This document shows positions 55,815 through 64,000 of a DNA stretch of 64,000 nucleotides, one piece after another; the first letter of the stretch is position 1, and each line of letters begins with the position of its first letter. The position numbers were made by a program, and so were the translations under genes. Source of the stretch: Phlyctochytrium arcticum (taxonomy: Eukaryota; Chytridiomycota; Chytridiomycetes; Chytridiales; Chytridiaceae); NCBI GenBank assembly GCA_025602905.1, contig JAHLKI010000016.1, positions 620,001 through 684,000 of the forward strand. The letters run 5' to 3'. Under the pieces are notes generated by a model. That model worked only from the letters and a program-made list of their open reading frames with translations, did no database searches and was not told where the DNA came from.

Positions 55815-57809
55815 CTACGACTTTTTATCTTCACTTGACGTCTCGGTCGTATCTGTTAATGGACTCGGTGACGACGCCGACGGTACTGGATCCTGTGGGC
55901 GGGGTGGAGAAACAACGACTTCCATGAAGGAGGGGGGTGAGATGGGGGATGATGGTGTTGATGAGGATGTAGTTGTTGTTGTTGTTGTTGTTGTTGTAGT
56001 TGTTGTGGTTGTCGAGTCCCGTTTTAGGGGTGGAGAGGGTGGTGGGTCTTTGTGCCGGGGGAGACGAGACATTACCGCGTTGTCGTCGTCGGCGTCAGAT
56101 ACAGTGGAGGGCGTCCCCTCCACCTCCTCCAAGTGATGAAGAAGAGGAGGAGGAGCCGAATCTTCTTCTTCTTCTTCTTCATCAGGCGTCGGATCCGTAT
56201 CCGTGGTAGTCCCCGCCATCCCATTCGGAATCCGGGGAGGACTGTTCGTCGTGATCAATCCCTCTCCCGTCGTCAAACTCTGCGACGACGACGAATTGGA
56301 ATTGGTAAAAGGCCGGTAAAAGTAATCCCGTTCTTCCCTCTGTGCAGTCGTAAAGGGCGATTTACGCGGGCGACGAAGGGATGGTTGAGTTTTACGGGAG
56401 GGAATGATGTTGGGTGTGGGTGTGGATTGTCGAGTCGTTTCCATATCCTCAGGTTTCTGTTTATTGGCCCCCAAAGAAATAGAAGAAGAAGAAGAAATCT
56501 CTACTTCCATCCGCCTATGAGCCCGCGTAAGTCGTTCCTCCAGTATCGAGCGTCTAGCACACGCAGATGAATTCAGGCGGTCCGCTTCCCTCTCCAACCG
56601 TGCAGCCGCATCTCGTAATGCAGTCAATCGCCACTCGGTCGGATCGGAAATACCATCAGAAGGTGCGGGCACGGCTTGCACCCGCATGCGTTCAAGGAGG
56701 TGAGCGTTTGTCCAGGCCTGCCGGTTTTTTTCGTTGGTGAGGACAGAGAGGATGTAGGCTAGGGCGGTTGGGGTGGGTGGGGGGTGTTGGGAAGGGGGTT
56801 GAGGGGGTTGAGTGGGTTTGGACGGGGGGTGGTGGGAGTGTTGGTAGTGGGGGTGCGAGGATTGGTATTGTTGGGGTGGGTACATGTATGGATAGATTGG
56901 GTGATGGTGATGGGGGTGGAAGGTATGTGCTGTCGGATGTGCTGGTGCTGCCCCATTATGTTGTTGTTGTTGTTGCGACGTAGTAGGCGGCGGCGGTGGG
57001 GGTGGTGGTGGTGGTGGTGGTGGTGGTGGTGGTGGTGGTGGTCGTCCCTGCTGCTGCTGCGCCATCCGGTCAGTATTCCCACTACTACTACTACTGACAT
57101 CTGGGACATGATCAAACGGCGTAGGAGCTGAAGCAGACCGGCCGGGGTAATACGGCTGTCCGTACCCTGAAATCGTCACTGGAGTATGGGATGAGGAGAC
57201 CCGGTAGGTCCCGCCACCGCCCGCGTAAGCTGCCGAGTAGTGCCGGGGTGAGGGGTGGTTGGTTAGCCATGTGGGTGAAGATTGTGTTTGTTGTATTGGG
57301 GGTGGGGGTTGTTGGTACACTTGTGAGAAGGGGTAGGGGCGGGGGAACCCTTGATGCTGCTGCTGCTGATGTGGTAAGGGTTGATGTGAGACTTTACCAG
57401 GTTGCACAGCAGCAGCATTATACTCGGTAGGGTGTTGGAACCCGTCAAATTCTTGTGACTGTTGTTGAGACTGTTGTTGTTGTTGTTCTTGTTGACGACG
57501 GTACTCGGGAAACCAATGTTCAGTATTGTTGGAGAGTCCTTGTATACTTGGTTGGGTCAGATGTCCTCCACCACCCCCAAACGCGTTCATCGCGGTACTA
57601 TTACTCCCATTAGGAGTCGAGTAGATGGGTTGTTGAGGACTACCACCAACGACAGCCGCAAGCCCTGCGGCGGCCGCAAACCCGGCAGCAGCAGCCTCGA
57701 CAGCCGCGACTTCGACCATGGACGCGGCAGCCGCCAGATCCTGACCACACGGGGGGGCAGTTAATGTTTCTGATTGTGTTTGTGATGTACTAGAGGGGAT
57801 AAACGACAT
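55815..57809 (-). CDS. Low-complexity Gln/Pro/His-rich protein, unrecognised
   Basis: First in-frame ATG is 57809 (MSFIPSSTSQTQSETLTAPP); the frame is open upstream without ATG. About 664 residues, one exon. Ala-rich start, Gln runs, 18-19 consecutive Pro encoded by a (GGT/GGC)n tract on the plus strand near 56985-57040, a His/Pro/Tyr-rich stretch (HPHYQHSHHPPSKPTQ), and a Thr run from a (GTT)n tract near 55970. One ordered-looking segment: ALAYILSVLTNEKNRQAWTN then LLERMRV...LRDAAARLEREADRLN, a helical, charged region of about 110 residues. No family recognised. Composition suggests a nuclear or RNA-granule regulator. Confidence 0.65.
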   Translation of the reverse strand: MSFIPSSTSQTQSETLTAPPCGQDLAAAASMVEVAAVEAAAAGFAAAAGLAAVVGGSPQQPIYSTPNGSNSTAMNAFGGGGGHLTQPSIQGLSNNTEHWFPEYRRQQEQQQQQSQQQSQEFDGFQHPTEYNAAAVQPGKVSHQPLPHQQQQHQGFPRPYPFSQVYQQPPPPIQQTQSSPTWLTNHPSPRHYSAAYAGGGGTYRVSSSHTPVTISGYGQPYYPGRSASAPTPFDHVPDVSSSSSGNTDRMAQQQQGRPPPPPPPPPPPPPPPPPPPTTSQQQQQHNGAAPAHPTAHTFHPHHHHPIYPYMYPPQQYQSSHPHYQHSHHPPSKPTQPPQPPSQHPPPTPTALAYILSVLTNEKNRQAWTNAHLLERMRVQAVPAPSDGISDPTEWRLTALRDAAARLEREADRLNSSACARRSILEERLTRAHRRMEVEISSSSSISLGANKQKPEDMETTRQSTPTPNIIPSRKTQPSLRRPRKSPFTTAQREERDYFYRPFTNSNSSSSQSLTTGEGLITTNSPPRIPNGMAGTTTDTDPTPDEEEEEEDSAPPPLLHHLEEVEGTPSTVSDADDDNAVMSRLPRHKDPPPSPPLKRDSTTTTTTTTTTTTTTTSSSTPSSPISPPSFMEVVVSPPRPQDPVPSASSPSPLTDTTETSSEDKKS

Positions 57810-60117
57810 GGTTGTTGTTGTGGTGTGAGTAGATGGTGATGAGATGCCCCGCGAAAATGTGTTGGGTTGACGATGAAGATGAGCAGAGGGTTCGATAATT
57901 TTCGAGAAAATTCTGCGGATTCTTTGCAAGGATGGCTCAGACGCACACGACGACGCGTTGGGGGGTGGATCTTGCTGCTGGTGAGCGTCAGACGATGGGT
58001 TACAGTGAGGATGAGAAATGATGAAGGATCTGTGGGTGTTGAAAGGTAATGCGTGTCCGTGTGTAAAGACTTTTTTGGAACAAAAAAATTGAAAGTTGCT
58101 TGCGAAAACCAATAGAACGGAGGATTTTCAACAACAACGGTTCAAGTATGAAAGAGAATGCCGTTTCAAAAATCTCTCTCTTGGTCGGGTCTCGTAACTC
58201 TTTCGTTTTGTTGATTTTCGGCCTCACTGGGATCGCGTAAACAGATCGGAGGGTTGTGTGACTTTTTGGGGGCTAGACATTGAAGAGAAGTTGACGGGTG
58301 AAGGGGTAAAAATGAGCCCTTTTGGGTGCGGGTATGGAACGAGTTCAACAGCCTTACCTGACACTTTTTTTTGCTGATGGGGATGTGAATAGTTGCAACA
58401 GGTCGAAAGCGCAGGGACAAAAGTTCTTATATACTCGAGTGTAATAAACCCAGATCCACGGGGGATTGCCGTGCGTGGGGGATGAGTGTGTCTTTCAATG
58501 AATCATGCTGCTGTCACTGTCTGATTCTGGCGATTATGCCTTGAACAACGTAAAGTCCACGGAGCCAAAAGTACGGATGGAACAACGTAAAAGGGTGGGG
58601 TAGCGCCTCCGTGTATATGTTGTTCTATATTATGCTTTTGTTCCCTGTTCCCGGGAGTTCTATGATATACTCCATCCCGAGACAAAAACTAAACTCCGCC
58701 AGTGTCCCGAGTGCGAAAGGCGAATATTCGCCGTACGGATATGGAGACGTATCCTCCGCTGGCAAAACGCACGGCGATCCCCCGCACTCACTCACTCTGA
58801 AGAACTCAACTCACGCCAAACAGCGAGCGACCCCGACGAATCCAGCCAAAAAGCGAGAGCCGAGCCCCCCACGGGTGATGTCACTCGCCGCACCCGGCTA
58901 CTCGGCTCGGCTCGGATCGCCAAAAAAGGATCGCCGCCGCCCGGAACCGCGGTACGCTCTGTTTTGACGTCATGTTTCACGCCGCTCGCTCCGTCAATAT
59001 AAACAAACGCTTTGTCTAGCCCCTTCCTTTTGTTTATTTTGATACAGTGTGTATACGTACTCGAGGTAAACAAACGAAAAGGCTCCACGGGGGGTGCTCG
59101 ACGCGTGAAATCTATCCACTGACTAACCAGTTCCCCGCACCAAAATCATCCAGAGAATCCCCGTTTCTGATATCCAGCGCCTTATGTACGTACGGGCATG
59201 GCCGTCGAAATGCATGTCAGGCACATATGAGCACTCAAGCTCTCAAAGCGCGATAAATCTATATCCCGGTTTGGGAAGTCCTATAGTCTGATTGGGACGT
59301 TCAGCGACTCAAAATGGGATAGATGAGCATAACGCGGTGAGTGCTCGTTCGTATGGCCTATACTATCAGTGGCAGAGAGCCACTTTTCAAATTTCTGCTC
59401 TGCCAATCTCTGGGAGATACCGAAAGGCATCATGAAATCTTTGCTTCGCCATCTATACACACCATGGTTTCAGACGTACATTTAGACCACGTACTATACC
59501 AAATGAGAGACACAGGATGATTTGGTAGATGCAAGTGCTACTACCGCACTTCTTGGCACTAGCTCGTCGAGGGAAAAAAATTAACTGACAAAGCTGAGGA
59601 AACAGGATCTTAAATCAATACGGGGGTTCACACAACATGGTGCAAACAATACTCCGATCCCGAGCATACCATGCGTTTTTAATAACAGACTTGATTGGTT
59701 TCAGGGATGTATAGGGATGAGTGAAGGGAGGTTGGGGTGAGGTTCGTCATGAAAGGTGCAAGTACGTTACACCCCAAACATGTAAAGGACATTAGGCCTT
59801 GAGGAACATAGCAACAGTGGTAAACAATCAGGAACAGACCCGAGCCCGGCACCCTATGGGTTTTCTTGGGGGTTCCTGAACATAAGAGTTGGTGTGTTGG
59901 GCTAAAAAAACATCCGAAGAAAATCTGACCAACGCCAATTGAAAATATTTTTTGCACGTGGGAAAGTTTCGGCGCGTCGACTGCAATCTGCTCACCCCGA
60001 CATTTTTGGCATAACACAGTTTTGCTTGAGACGGACAGGCCGTGAACGGCATTCAGAGAGAATCGGGAAGAGGAAAATTGATTTGCATCATTTTGATTGC
60101 CTTTCTCATTTGCCACA
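57810..60117. other. Intergenic, GC-variable, no gene recognised
   Basis: 2.3 kb upstream of the Gln/Pro/His-rich gene, up to the candidate LTR. The segment 58790-58960 is GC-rich, with TGACGTCA (a CRE/ATF-type palindrome) at about 58964-58971 and a TATAAAC-like box near 59000. This resembles a promoter, but no gene was found nearby on the plus strand. ORFs here look random. Confidence 0.35.
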
Positions 60118-60241
60118 TGTTGGGACCTCACCAACAATCTGTGAGACTCGGAGACGTTAGATTTACACTATTCAAGATCAGCAGCCGACGGTAGTTAGCT
60201 ACCATACCATAGTAGAAAGATTAAACAACCGTTCATTTGGC

Positions 60242-60256
60242 TCTATATATATATAC
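60242..60256 (+). promoter_or_regulatory. TATA box of the candidate LTR promoter
   Basis: CTATATATATATACC, about 125 bp into the candidate LTR, so U3 would be short and transcription would start at about 60275-60290. Confidence 0.45.
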
Positions 60257-60381
60257 CACTTGCTGGACACTACATAAATGCAAGACCTACTGGTTTCAAC
60301 TCTTTCTGCTGGGAAAAAGAAAAAAAGTATACGTGCGCATAAGTACGCTTTTGAGAAATGTCAAATAATATATCACACATT

Positions 60382-60398
60382 CCCCCCCCCCCCCCCCC
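60382..60398. repeat. Homopolymer: 17 C
   Basis: Run of 17 C inside the candidate LTR, downstream of the TATA box, so it would lie in the transcript. Confidence 0.9.
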
Positions 60399-60647
60399 GC
60401 CGATGTACCGGTGCAGCGGGCTCGTGGTTCGCTGCGCATTGTCCGCACCACTGCGCAAACAGCGCAGTGCCGTGCCACATCACACGTGTTGTTTTGTTTT
60501 TCTTTTTGTATATCCCATCCTGCACTGTACATTTTCAGACTCTTTACGCTTTCTCTTTACTCTGCGCTAAAGCAATACACAACCCGACTCACGCACCCTG
60601 GGAAGGTGCATTACCGTCCATACCACTTTTTACCCGAAAACGCTACA

Positions 60648-60662
60648 TGGTAGCACCACCCC
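60648..60662 (+). other. Candidate primer-binding site
   Basis: TGGTAGCACCACCCC follows the candidate LTR end with no gap. TGGT is the complement of the ACCA 3' end of tRNAs, and TGGTAGC is the start of initiator-tRNA-Met PBS sequences in yeast Ty elements. The exact primer tRNA is uncertain. Confidence 0.45.
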
Positions 60663-60770
60663 ATCAGCAATCCTACTAGCCTCAAACCGTCCGTTTACCC
60701 TTTCGACTCGACCTTTCGCTTCTACCTCTTTCGCTTCTTTTACTTCTTTCTACTCTTTGTTCCGTTCAAC

Positions 60771-62171
60771 ATGGGTTCTGGACAAAAGCAGGCTGTGGCG
60801 CGCAAGACCAAAAGCAAAGGCAAGCCGAGTGAAGAGGGCCCCGTCTCTAGTACTATAGAGAGCGGACCTCCTCTCCTGGGTGAAGACCAAACTGAGGCTG
60901 GAGAGATCGGCCAGCATTCTGAGACATCCTCCATTGCTGGAGAAAGAGATGCTCAGGAGACTGGTTCGACCAGCACAGACAACCATGCGGGAGGCGTCGT
61001 ACCCATGATGGTCGACGAAGAGCCCCCGAGAGACGTGGTTAGGCCCTCTGAGGGACCTACGGGGATGACTGGTGTTTCCCTCTCGGGTAATGCCACCCCC
61101 GCGGCGTCCGCTCTTGGAGGAGCCATCGCTGACGTCGCGGACAAGCAACAGCTTACGGCAATTCTCACATCCTTGACGGAGGAGATTGCTTCGCTCAAAG
61201 CTGACGTGGCCGCTCGCGATGGCAATGGCCAACAAGGAAACTTGTTTGATTCAATGCAAAACAAGTCACTCCAGCGCAAAGCTGAAAATGCCATGTTCTC
61301 GGGAGAGGGTAGTGACGTTGCGTCACACAAGAAGATCCGTGACTTCTTGGATAAGCATTATGTTTTCCTTGACCATTCTCCCGCCAACGAGGACCAGCGC
61401 GCGGGGCGATCGTTCGTGGATTACATGGAACGCGCCCTTGAGGGAACAGCCAAGGACTGGTTTTCCTCCATGACCCTGGCCGAGAGACCCGCAAACCGGG
61501 AGGAGTTTGAAGCGAAGCTCAGGGAGCGCTTCGAGCCACGAAACCCGCGGGACGCCATTTTGGCCAGGCTCCGTCAGCTCACGTGCCGAAATTACTCGGC
61601 CTATATCTCCGCCTTCAACAGGATCACTGGCGAATTGAGAACCACCAGCACCGCCCGTAGCCCCATTGACGAAGATCAGATGCGACGCTACTTTCGTGAC
61701 GGACTGGAACGGGGAGGGGAATTTTGGAGTCGCCTGATGCAGGCTGTTTTCGGAATGCATCCCGACGCCAACCTCACCCAGATCCAAACGGCTACCACCC
61801 AAACCCTCCAAGCGTGGGGATGCGACAATGACGGGGTCTATGTCCCTGTCGCGGGTGGAACCGGAAAAGGCAAGGGTCCCGCCTCCGTGCCGGCTGCCAA
61901 TAATGGCCCGGCGAAGAACGGTGGTGGAAAGAGTCCCAAAGCCAACGTCTCTGCGGCAAATGGCAAAACCCACAACCATGGTAAGCCCTATGCTTACCAA
62001 GGGCGTGGAGCCAACGCTGGAGCCAGCGGATCCGGGTCAAGTTCATCTCCCGGACTTCGCAAAAACAACCAGCAGGCCGAGTCAGACCGCATCTGGTGCT
62101 ACTGCTGCGGTAGTGGCGACCATTGGTCTGCCAGATGTCCCAATGCCAAACGCCGCGATCCAAAAAACTAG
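60771..62171 (+). CDS. Gag polyprotein of a Ty3/gypsy retrotransposon
   Basis: ATG at 60771 (MGSGQKQAVARKTKSKGKPS), 466 residues. The disordered Ser/Thr/Glu-rich N-terminus contains a coiled segment (LTAILTSLTEEIASLKADVA). The capsid region has FVDYMERALEGTAKDWFSSM and EEFEAKLRERF, typical of the Retrotrans_gag domain. A Gly/Lys/Asn-rich basic region follows. It ends in a CCHC zinc knuckle C443-x2-C446-x4-H451-x4-C456. The stop TAG is immediately after the frameshift heptamer at 62162-62168, so Gag is the default product. Confidence 0.93.
   Translation: MGSGQKQAVARKTKSKGKPSEEGPVSSTIESGPPLLGEDQTEAGEIGQHSETSSIAGERDAQETGSTSTDNHAGGVVPMMVDEEPPRDVVRPSEGPTGMTGVSLSGNATPAASALGGAIADVADKQQLTAILTSLTEEIASLKADVAARDGNGQQGNLFDSMQNKSLQRKAENAMFSGEGSDVASHKKIRDFLDKHYVFLDHSPANEDQRAGRSFVDYMERALEGTAKDWFSSMTLAERPANREEFEAKLRERFEPRNPRDAILARLRQLTCRNYSAYISAFNRITGELRTTSTARSPIDEDQMRRYFRDGLERGGEFWSRLMQAVFGMHPDANLTQIQTATTQTLQAWGCDNDGVYVPVAGGTGKGKGPASVPAANNGPAKNGGGKSPKANVSAANGKTHNHGKPYAYQGRGANAGASGSGSSSSPGLRKNNQQAESDRIWCYCCGSGDHWSARCPNAKRRDPKN
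62162..62168 (+). promoter_or_regulatory. -1 ribosomal frameshift slippery site (A AAA AAC)
   Basis: The heptamer A-AAA-AAC fits X-XXY-YYZ in the gag frame, directly before the gag stop. Slipping one base back puts the ribosome into a frame open to the end of the window, which encodes protease and reverse transcriptase. A downstream stimulatory structure was not worked out. Confidence 0.75.
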
Positions 62172-64000
62172 ATCCGGCAAGCAATAACGACACAGGTCGT
62201 TTGCCGCAGGATGGTTCGGTCAGATTAGATAATCCTTTTGTTTTTAATAACTTTTCTAATTCAAATACAACCGTATCCATCAATACTGTGTCCACTTTTA
62301 CATTTACCGAAGAAGTTCAGTCCTCGAGTCCACAATCACAAGCTACGCAACGAGGAGATACACGATCGGAGGTCAAGGAATCATCAAAACCGATGCAGCC
62401 GTCTGGCGTTGTTCGGGTTGCACCGATTGGAGGTTCCTTGGATGAAGATCGTTATGCTCCACGCCGTGTTGCTTGTGGACCTGAACCGGTAATTGCTCAA
62501 AATGCCTTTGTCGTTCATGCGAAGTTGAATGGCAAGATGGCCCGTATTCTTGTCGACACCGGGTGCGATACCCTGATGATCAACGACAAGTGGGTCAGGC
62601 AACATAAGTTCCCAACCTATCAACCCAGCTCTACTATCGAAGTAGAATGGGGAGACGACGGAGAAACCTTCAAGTCGAATCGAATGATGCTAGGAGCCCT
62701 GGACCTCTACTGCGATCACAACAAATGTTCCTTCGGTGAGCTACCGTTCATTGTTGCGCCATTACGCGTAGATGCCATTGTGGGACTACCTTTCATTCTC
62801 GGCCTTGAAGGACTCCAGATTGACAAGGTTGATGAACGTCCTCGCATGTCTTTCATGTTTGAAGGCGTTCGTCGCCTATGCGAAGCAAGACCGGTTTCAC
62901 GAAAACGTGAGCAACAACCATCCTGCAATGCTGCCCACTTACGTGCGTTTGACTGCAATCTCGACTCGCCTCGCCTTCAATCACCTCTCGCCTCGGTCAA
63001 GGACGTCAAGACCCACCTCAAGGCTGAAAAATTTCTCCGAGCGATGCGAAAGAAGGAGTTCACATCAGTTTTTGCAGTCAATGTCAACGTACTCCAGTGG
63101 ATAGATGGCAACGGACATATCCGCGAGGCACCGGCCTCCGCGCGAGTTACCGCGGCTGCAAGTACAAGTAGTACCGACAGCGCGGCCAATGGACAAAAAG
63201 CTCCGGACGAAGATCCGCTAGCGTCCATTCCGGAAGACAATCCGTTACTGCCAATCTTACGAAAGTTCAAGAAGACAGTTTTCACAGAGCTACGCACGTT
63301 ACCACCTTCTCGGGGCGAAGACGACTTCAAAATTGAAATCGACGGCGTAGAAAGACCTCTGTCGGTGCCCTTGCGTGCAATGGGCCCGAAGGAACTGGAA
63401 GAACTTCAACGGCAAATTACAACGTTGCTTGCCAAAGGGTGGATTCGACACTCGTCCAGCCCGTGGGGTGCAGCAGTTCTCTTTGCGCCAAAGAAAGACG
63501 GCACTCTTCGTTGTTGTATCGACTACCGAGGGTTGAATAAACAAACGAAAAAAGACCGAACACCTTTGCCGCATCTTGGAGAATTGCGACACCGCACCGT
63601 TGGCAAGAAATACTTCTCCTCTCTTGACATTAAGGAGGCCTATCACTGCGTTCGGATTCGCGAAGGTGATATCCAGAAGACGGCTTTCAAGACGCGTTTT
63701 GGACATTTCGAGTATGTTGTCATGCCATTTGGGTTGACTAATGCACCCGCAACGTTCCAACGCATCATGAACAAAGTCTTCGGGAACATGTACGACGACT
63801 ATGTTATCTCGTACCTTGACGATATCCTCGTTTTTTCAGATACGCTTGAAGAACATCAAAAGCACGTCGAAACTGTTTTGGCAACTCTTGAATCAAGCGC
63901 TCTGTACGTCAAACCATCCAAATGCTCGTGGGCAGTACAGGAGGTTGAATTTTGCGGTCATATGTTGGGAACATCCGGTGTGCGAATCTCGGACAGCAAA
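62168..64000 (+). CDS. Pol polyprotein (protease, reverse transcriptase), partial
   Basis: Expressed as Gag-Pol by -1 frameshifting; there is no start codon of its own. The frame runs from 62168 past the window edge without a stop seen. Domains: about 100 residues of Ser/Asn/Thr-rich linker; retropepsin with RILVDTGCDTLMIN (about 62544-62585) and IVGLPFILGLEGLQI (about 62778-62820); then reverse transcriptase with KGWIRHSSSPWGAAVLFAPK, LRCCIDYRGLNKQTK, KKYFSSLDIKEAYHC, FEYVVMPFGLTNAPATFQRI and the catalytic YLDDILVF (63812-63835). RNase H and integrase would lie beyond 64000. RT motifs place it in the Ty3/gypsy (Metaviridae) group. No inactivating change seen in this part. Confidence 0.93.

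Larger units (their letters stand above)
60118..60647 (+). repeat. Candidate 5' LTR of a Ty3/gypsy retrotransposon
   Basis: The segment begins TGTTGGGACC and ends CGCTACA (TG...CA ends). It contains a TATA box (CTATATATATATACC at about 60242-60256) and lies directly before the candidate primer-binding site at 60648. The 3' LTR is outside the window, so the boundaries are not confirmed by a second copy. Confidence 0.45.

Noticed and set aside
55924..57131. Plus-strand Val/Gly/Trp-rich ORFs opposite the Gln/Pro/His-rich gene
   Set aside because: Produced by reading GGT and GTT repeats in the antisense direction.
62772..63104. 110-codon plus-strand ORF inside pol
   Set aside because: A different frame from the DTG and YLDD motifs; shadow of Pol.
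1..64000. CRISPR arrays, rRNA or bacterial-type operons
   Set aside because: No regularly spaced short repeats with unique spacers, no rRNA signatures, and genes are intron-containing and eukaryotic.

Overview
The window looks like nuclear DNA of an early-diverging, probably zoosporic fungus (Chytridiomycota-like). This is an inference. Most genes carry short spliceosomal introns of about 60-130 nt with GT..AG ends. The gene set mixes fungal proteins (a P2-type ATPase of the ENA/SERCA-like class, a Boi-like SH3-SAM-PH scaffold, a Duc1/DUF1769 protein) with proteins kept in animals and basal fungi but often missing from yeasts (VMP1, HEATR6, a villin/gelsolin-like protein, canonical 89-aa LC8 dynein light chain). 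No prokaryotic features, rRNA, CRISPR or convincing tRNA were seen.

Layout. 1-2992: gene-poor, pyrimidine-rich DNA with diverged repeats and a strong fold-back. 2993-5978: a complete-looking 2,986-bp transposon with about 48-bp terminal inverted repeats and a perfect 6-bp target duplication. It carries a retropepsin-like gene and a Polinton/Maverick-type DDE integrase in convergent orientation. 6439-13016: listerin (ribosome quality control E3). 13276-13788: a small, previously easy-to-miss COX7A gene on the minus strand. 14875-16793: VMP1 with an N-terminal SAP motif. 17238-18429: RCE1 CAAX protease. 18708-19103: LC8. 19497-23412: HEATR6-like. 23748-27125: P-type cation ATPase. 27980-29663: three-RRM Nam8/TRNAU1AP-like protein. 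31552-36102: villin/gelsolin-like protein. 36207-36994: coiled-coil protein. 37893-38971: linker histone H1. 40825-44078: protein with four copies of an unrecognised repeat. 44451-47109: SH3-SAM-PH protein.

47110-53046 is an accessory stretch: a decayed copy of the promoter and first exon of the Duc1 gene, a secreted protein with an odd HEMGG motif, then the intact Duc1 gene (51922-53046). 53335-53949 is ribosomal stalk protein P1, followed by a four-copy tandem repeat (about 54050-54900) and homopolymer-rich DNA. 55815-57809 encodes a low-complexity Gln/Pro/His-rich protein. From about 60118 to the window end lies the 5' part of a Ty3/gypsy-type LTR retrotransposon: candidate LTR, primer-binding site, gag with a zinc knuckle, a textbook -1 frameshift heptamer, then protease and reverse transcriptase running off the edge.

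Housekeeping genes are packed in convergent and divergent pairs with intergenic gaps of a few hundred bases; there are no operons. The genes are not one pathway. Several act in secretory or ER biology (VMP1, RCE1, Duc1) and translation or protein quality control (listerin, P1, and possibly the TRNAU1AP-like RRM protein). The most novel items are the compact integrase/retropepsin transposon, the SAP-VMP1 fusion and the four-repeat protein.
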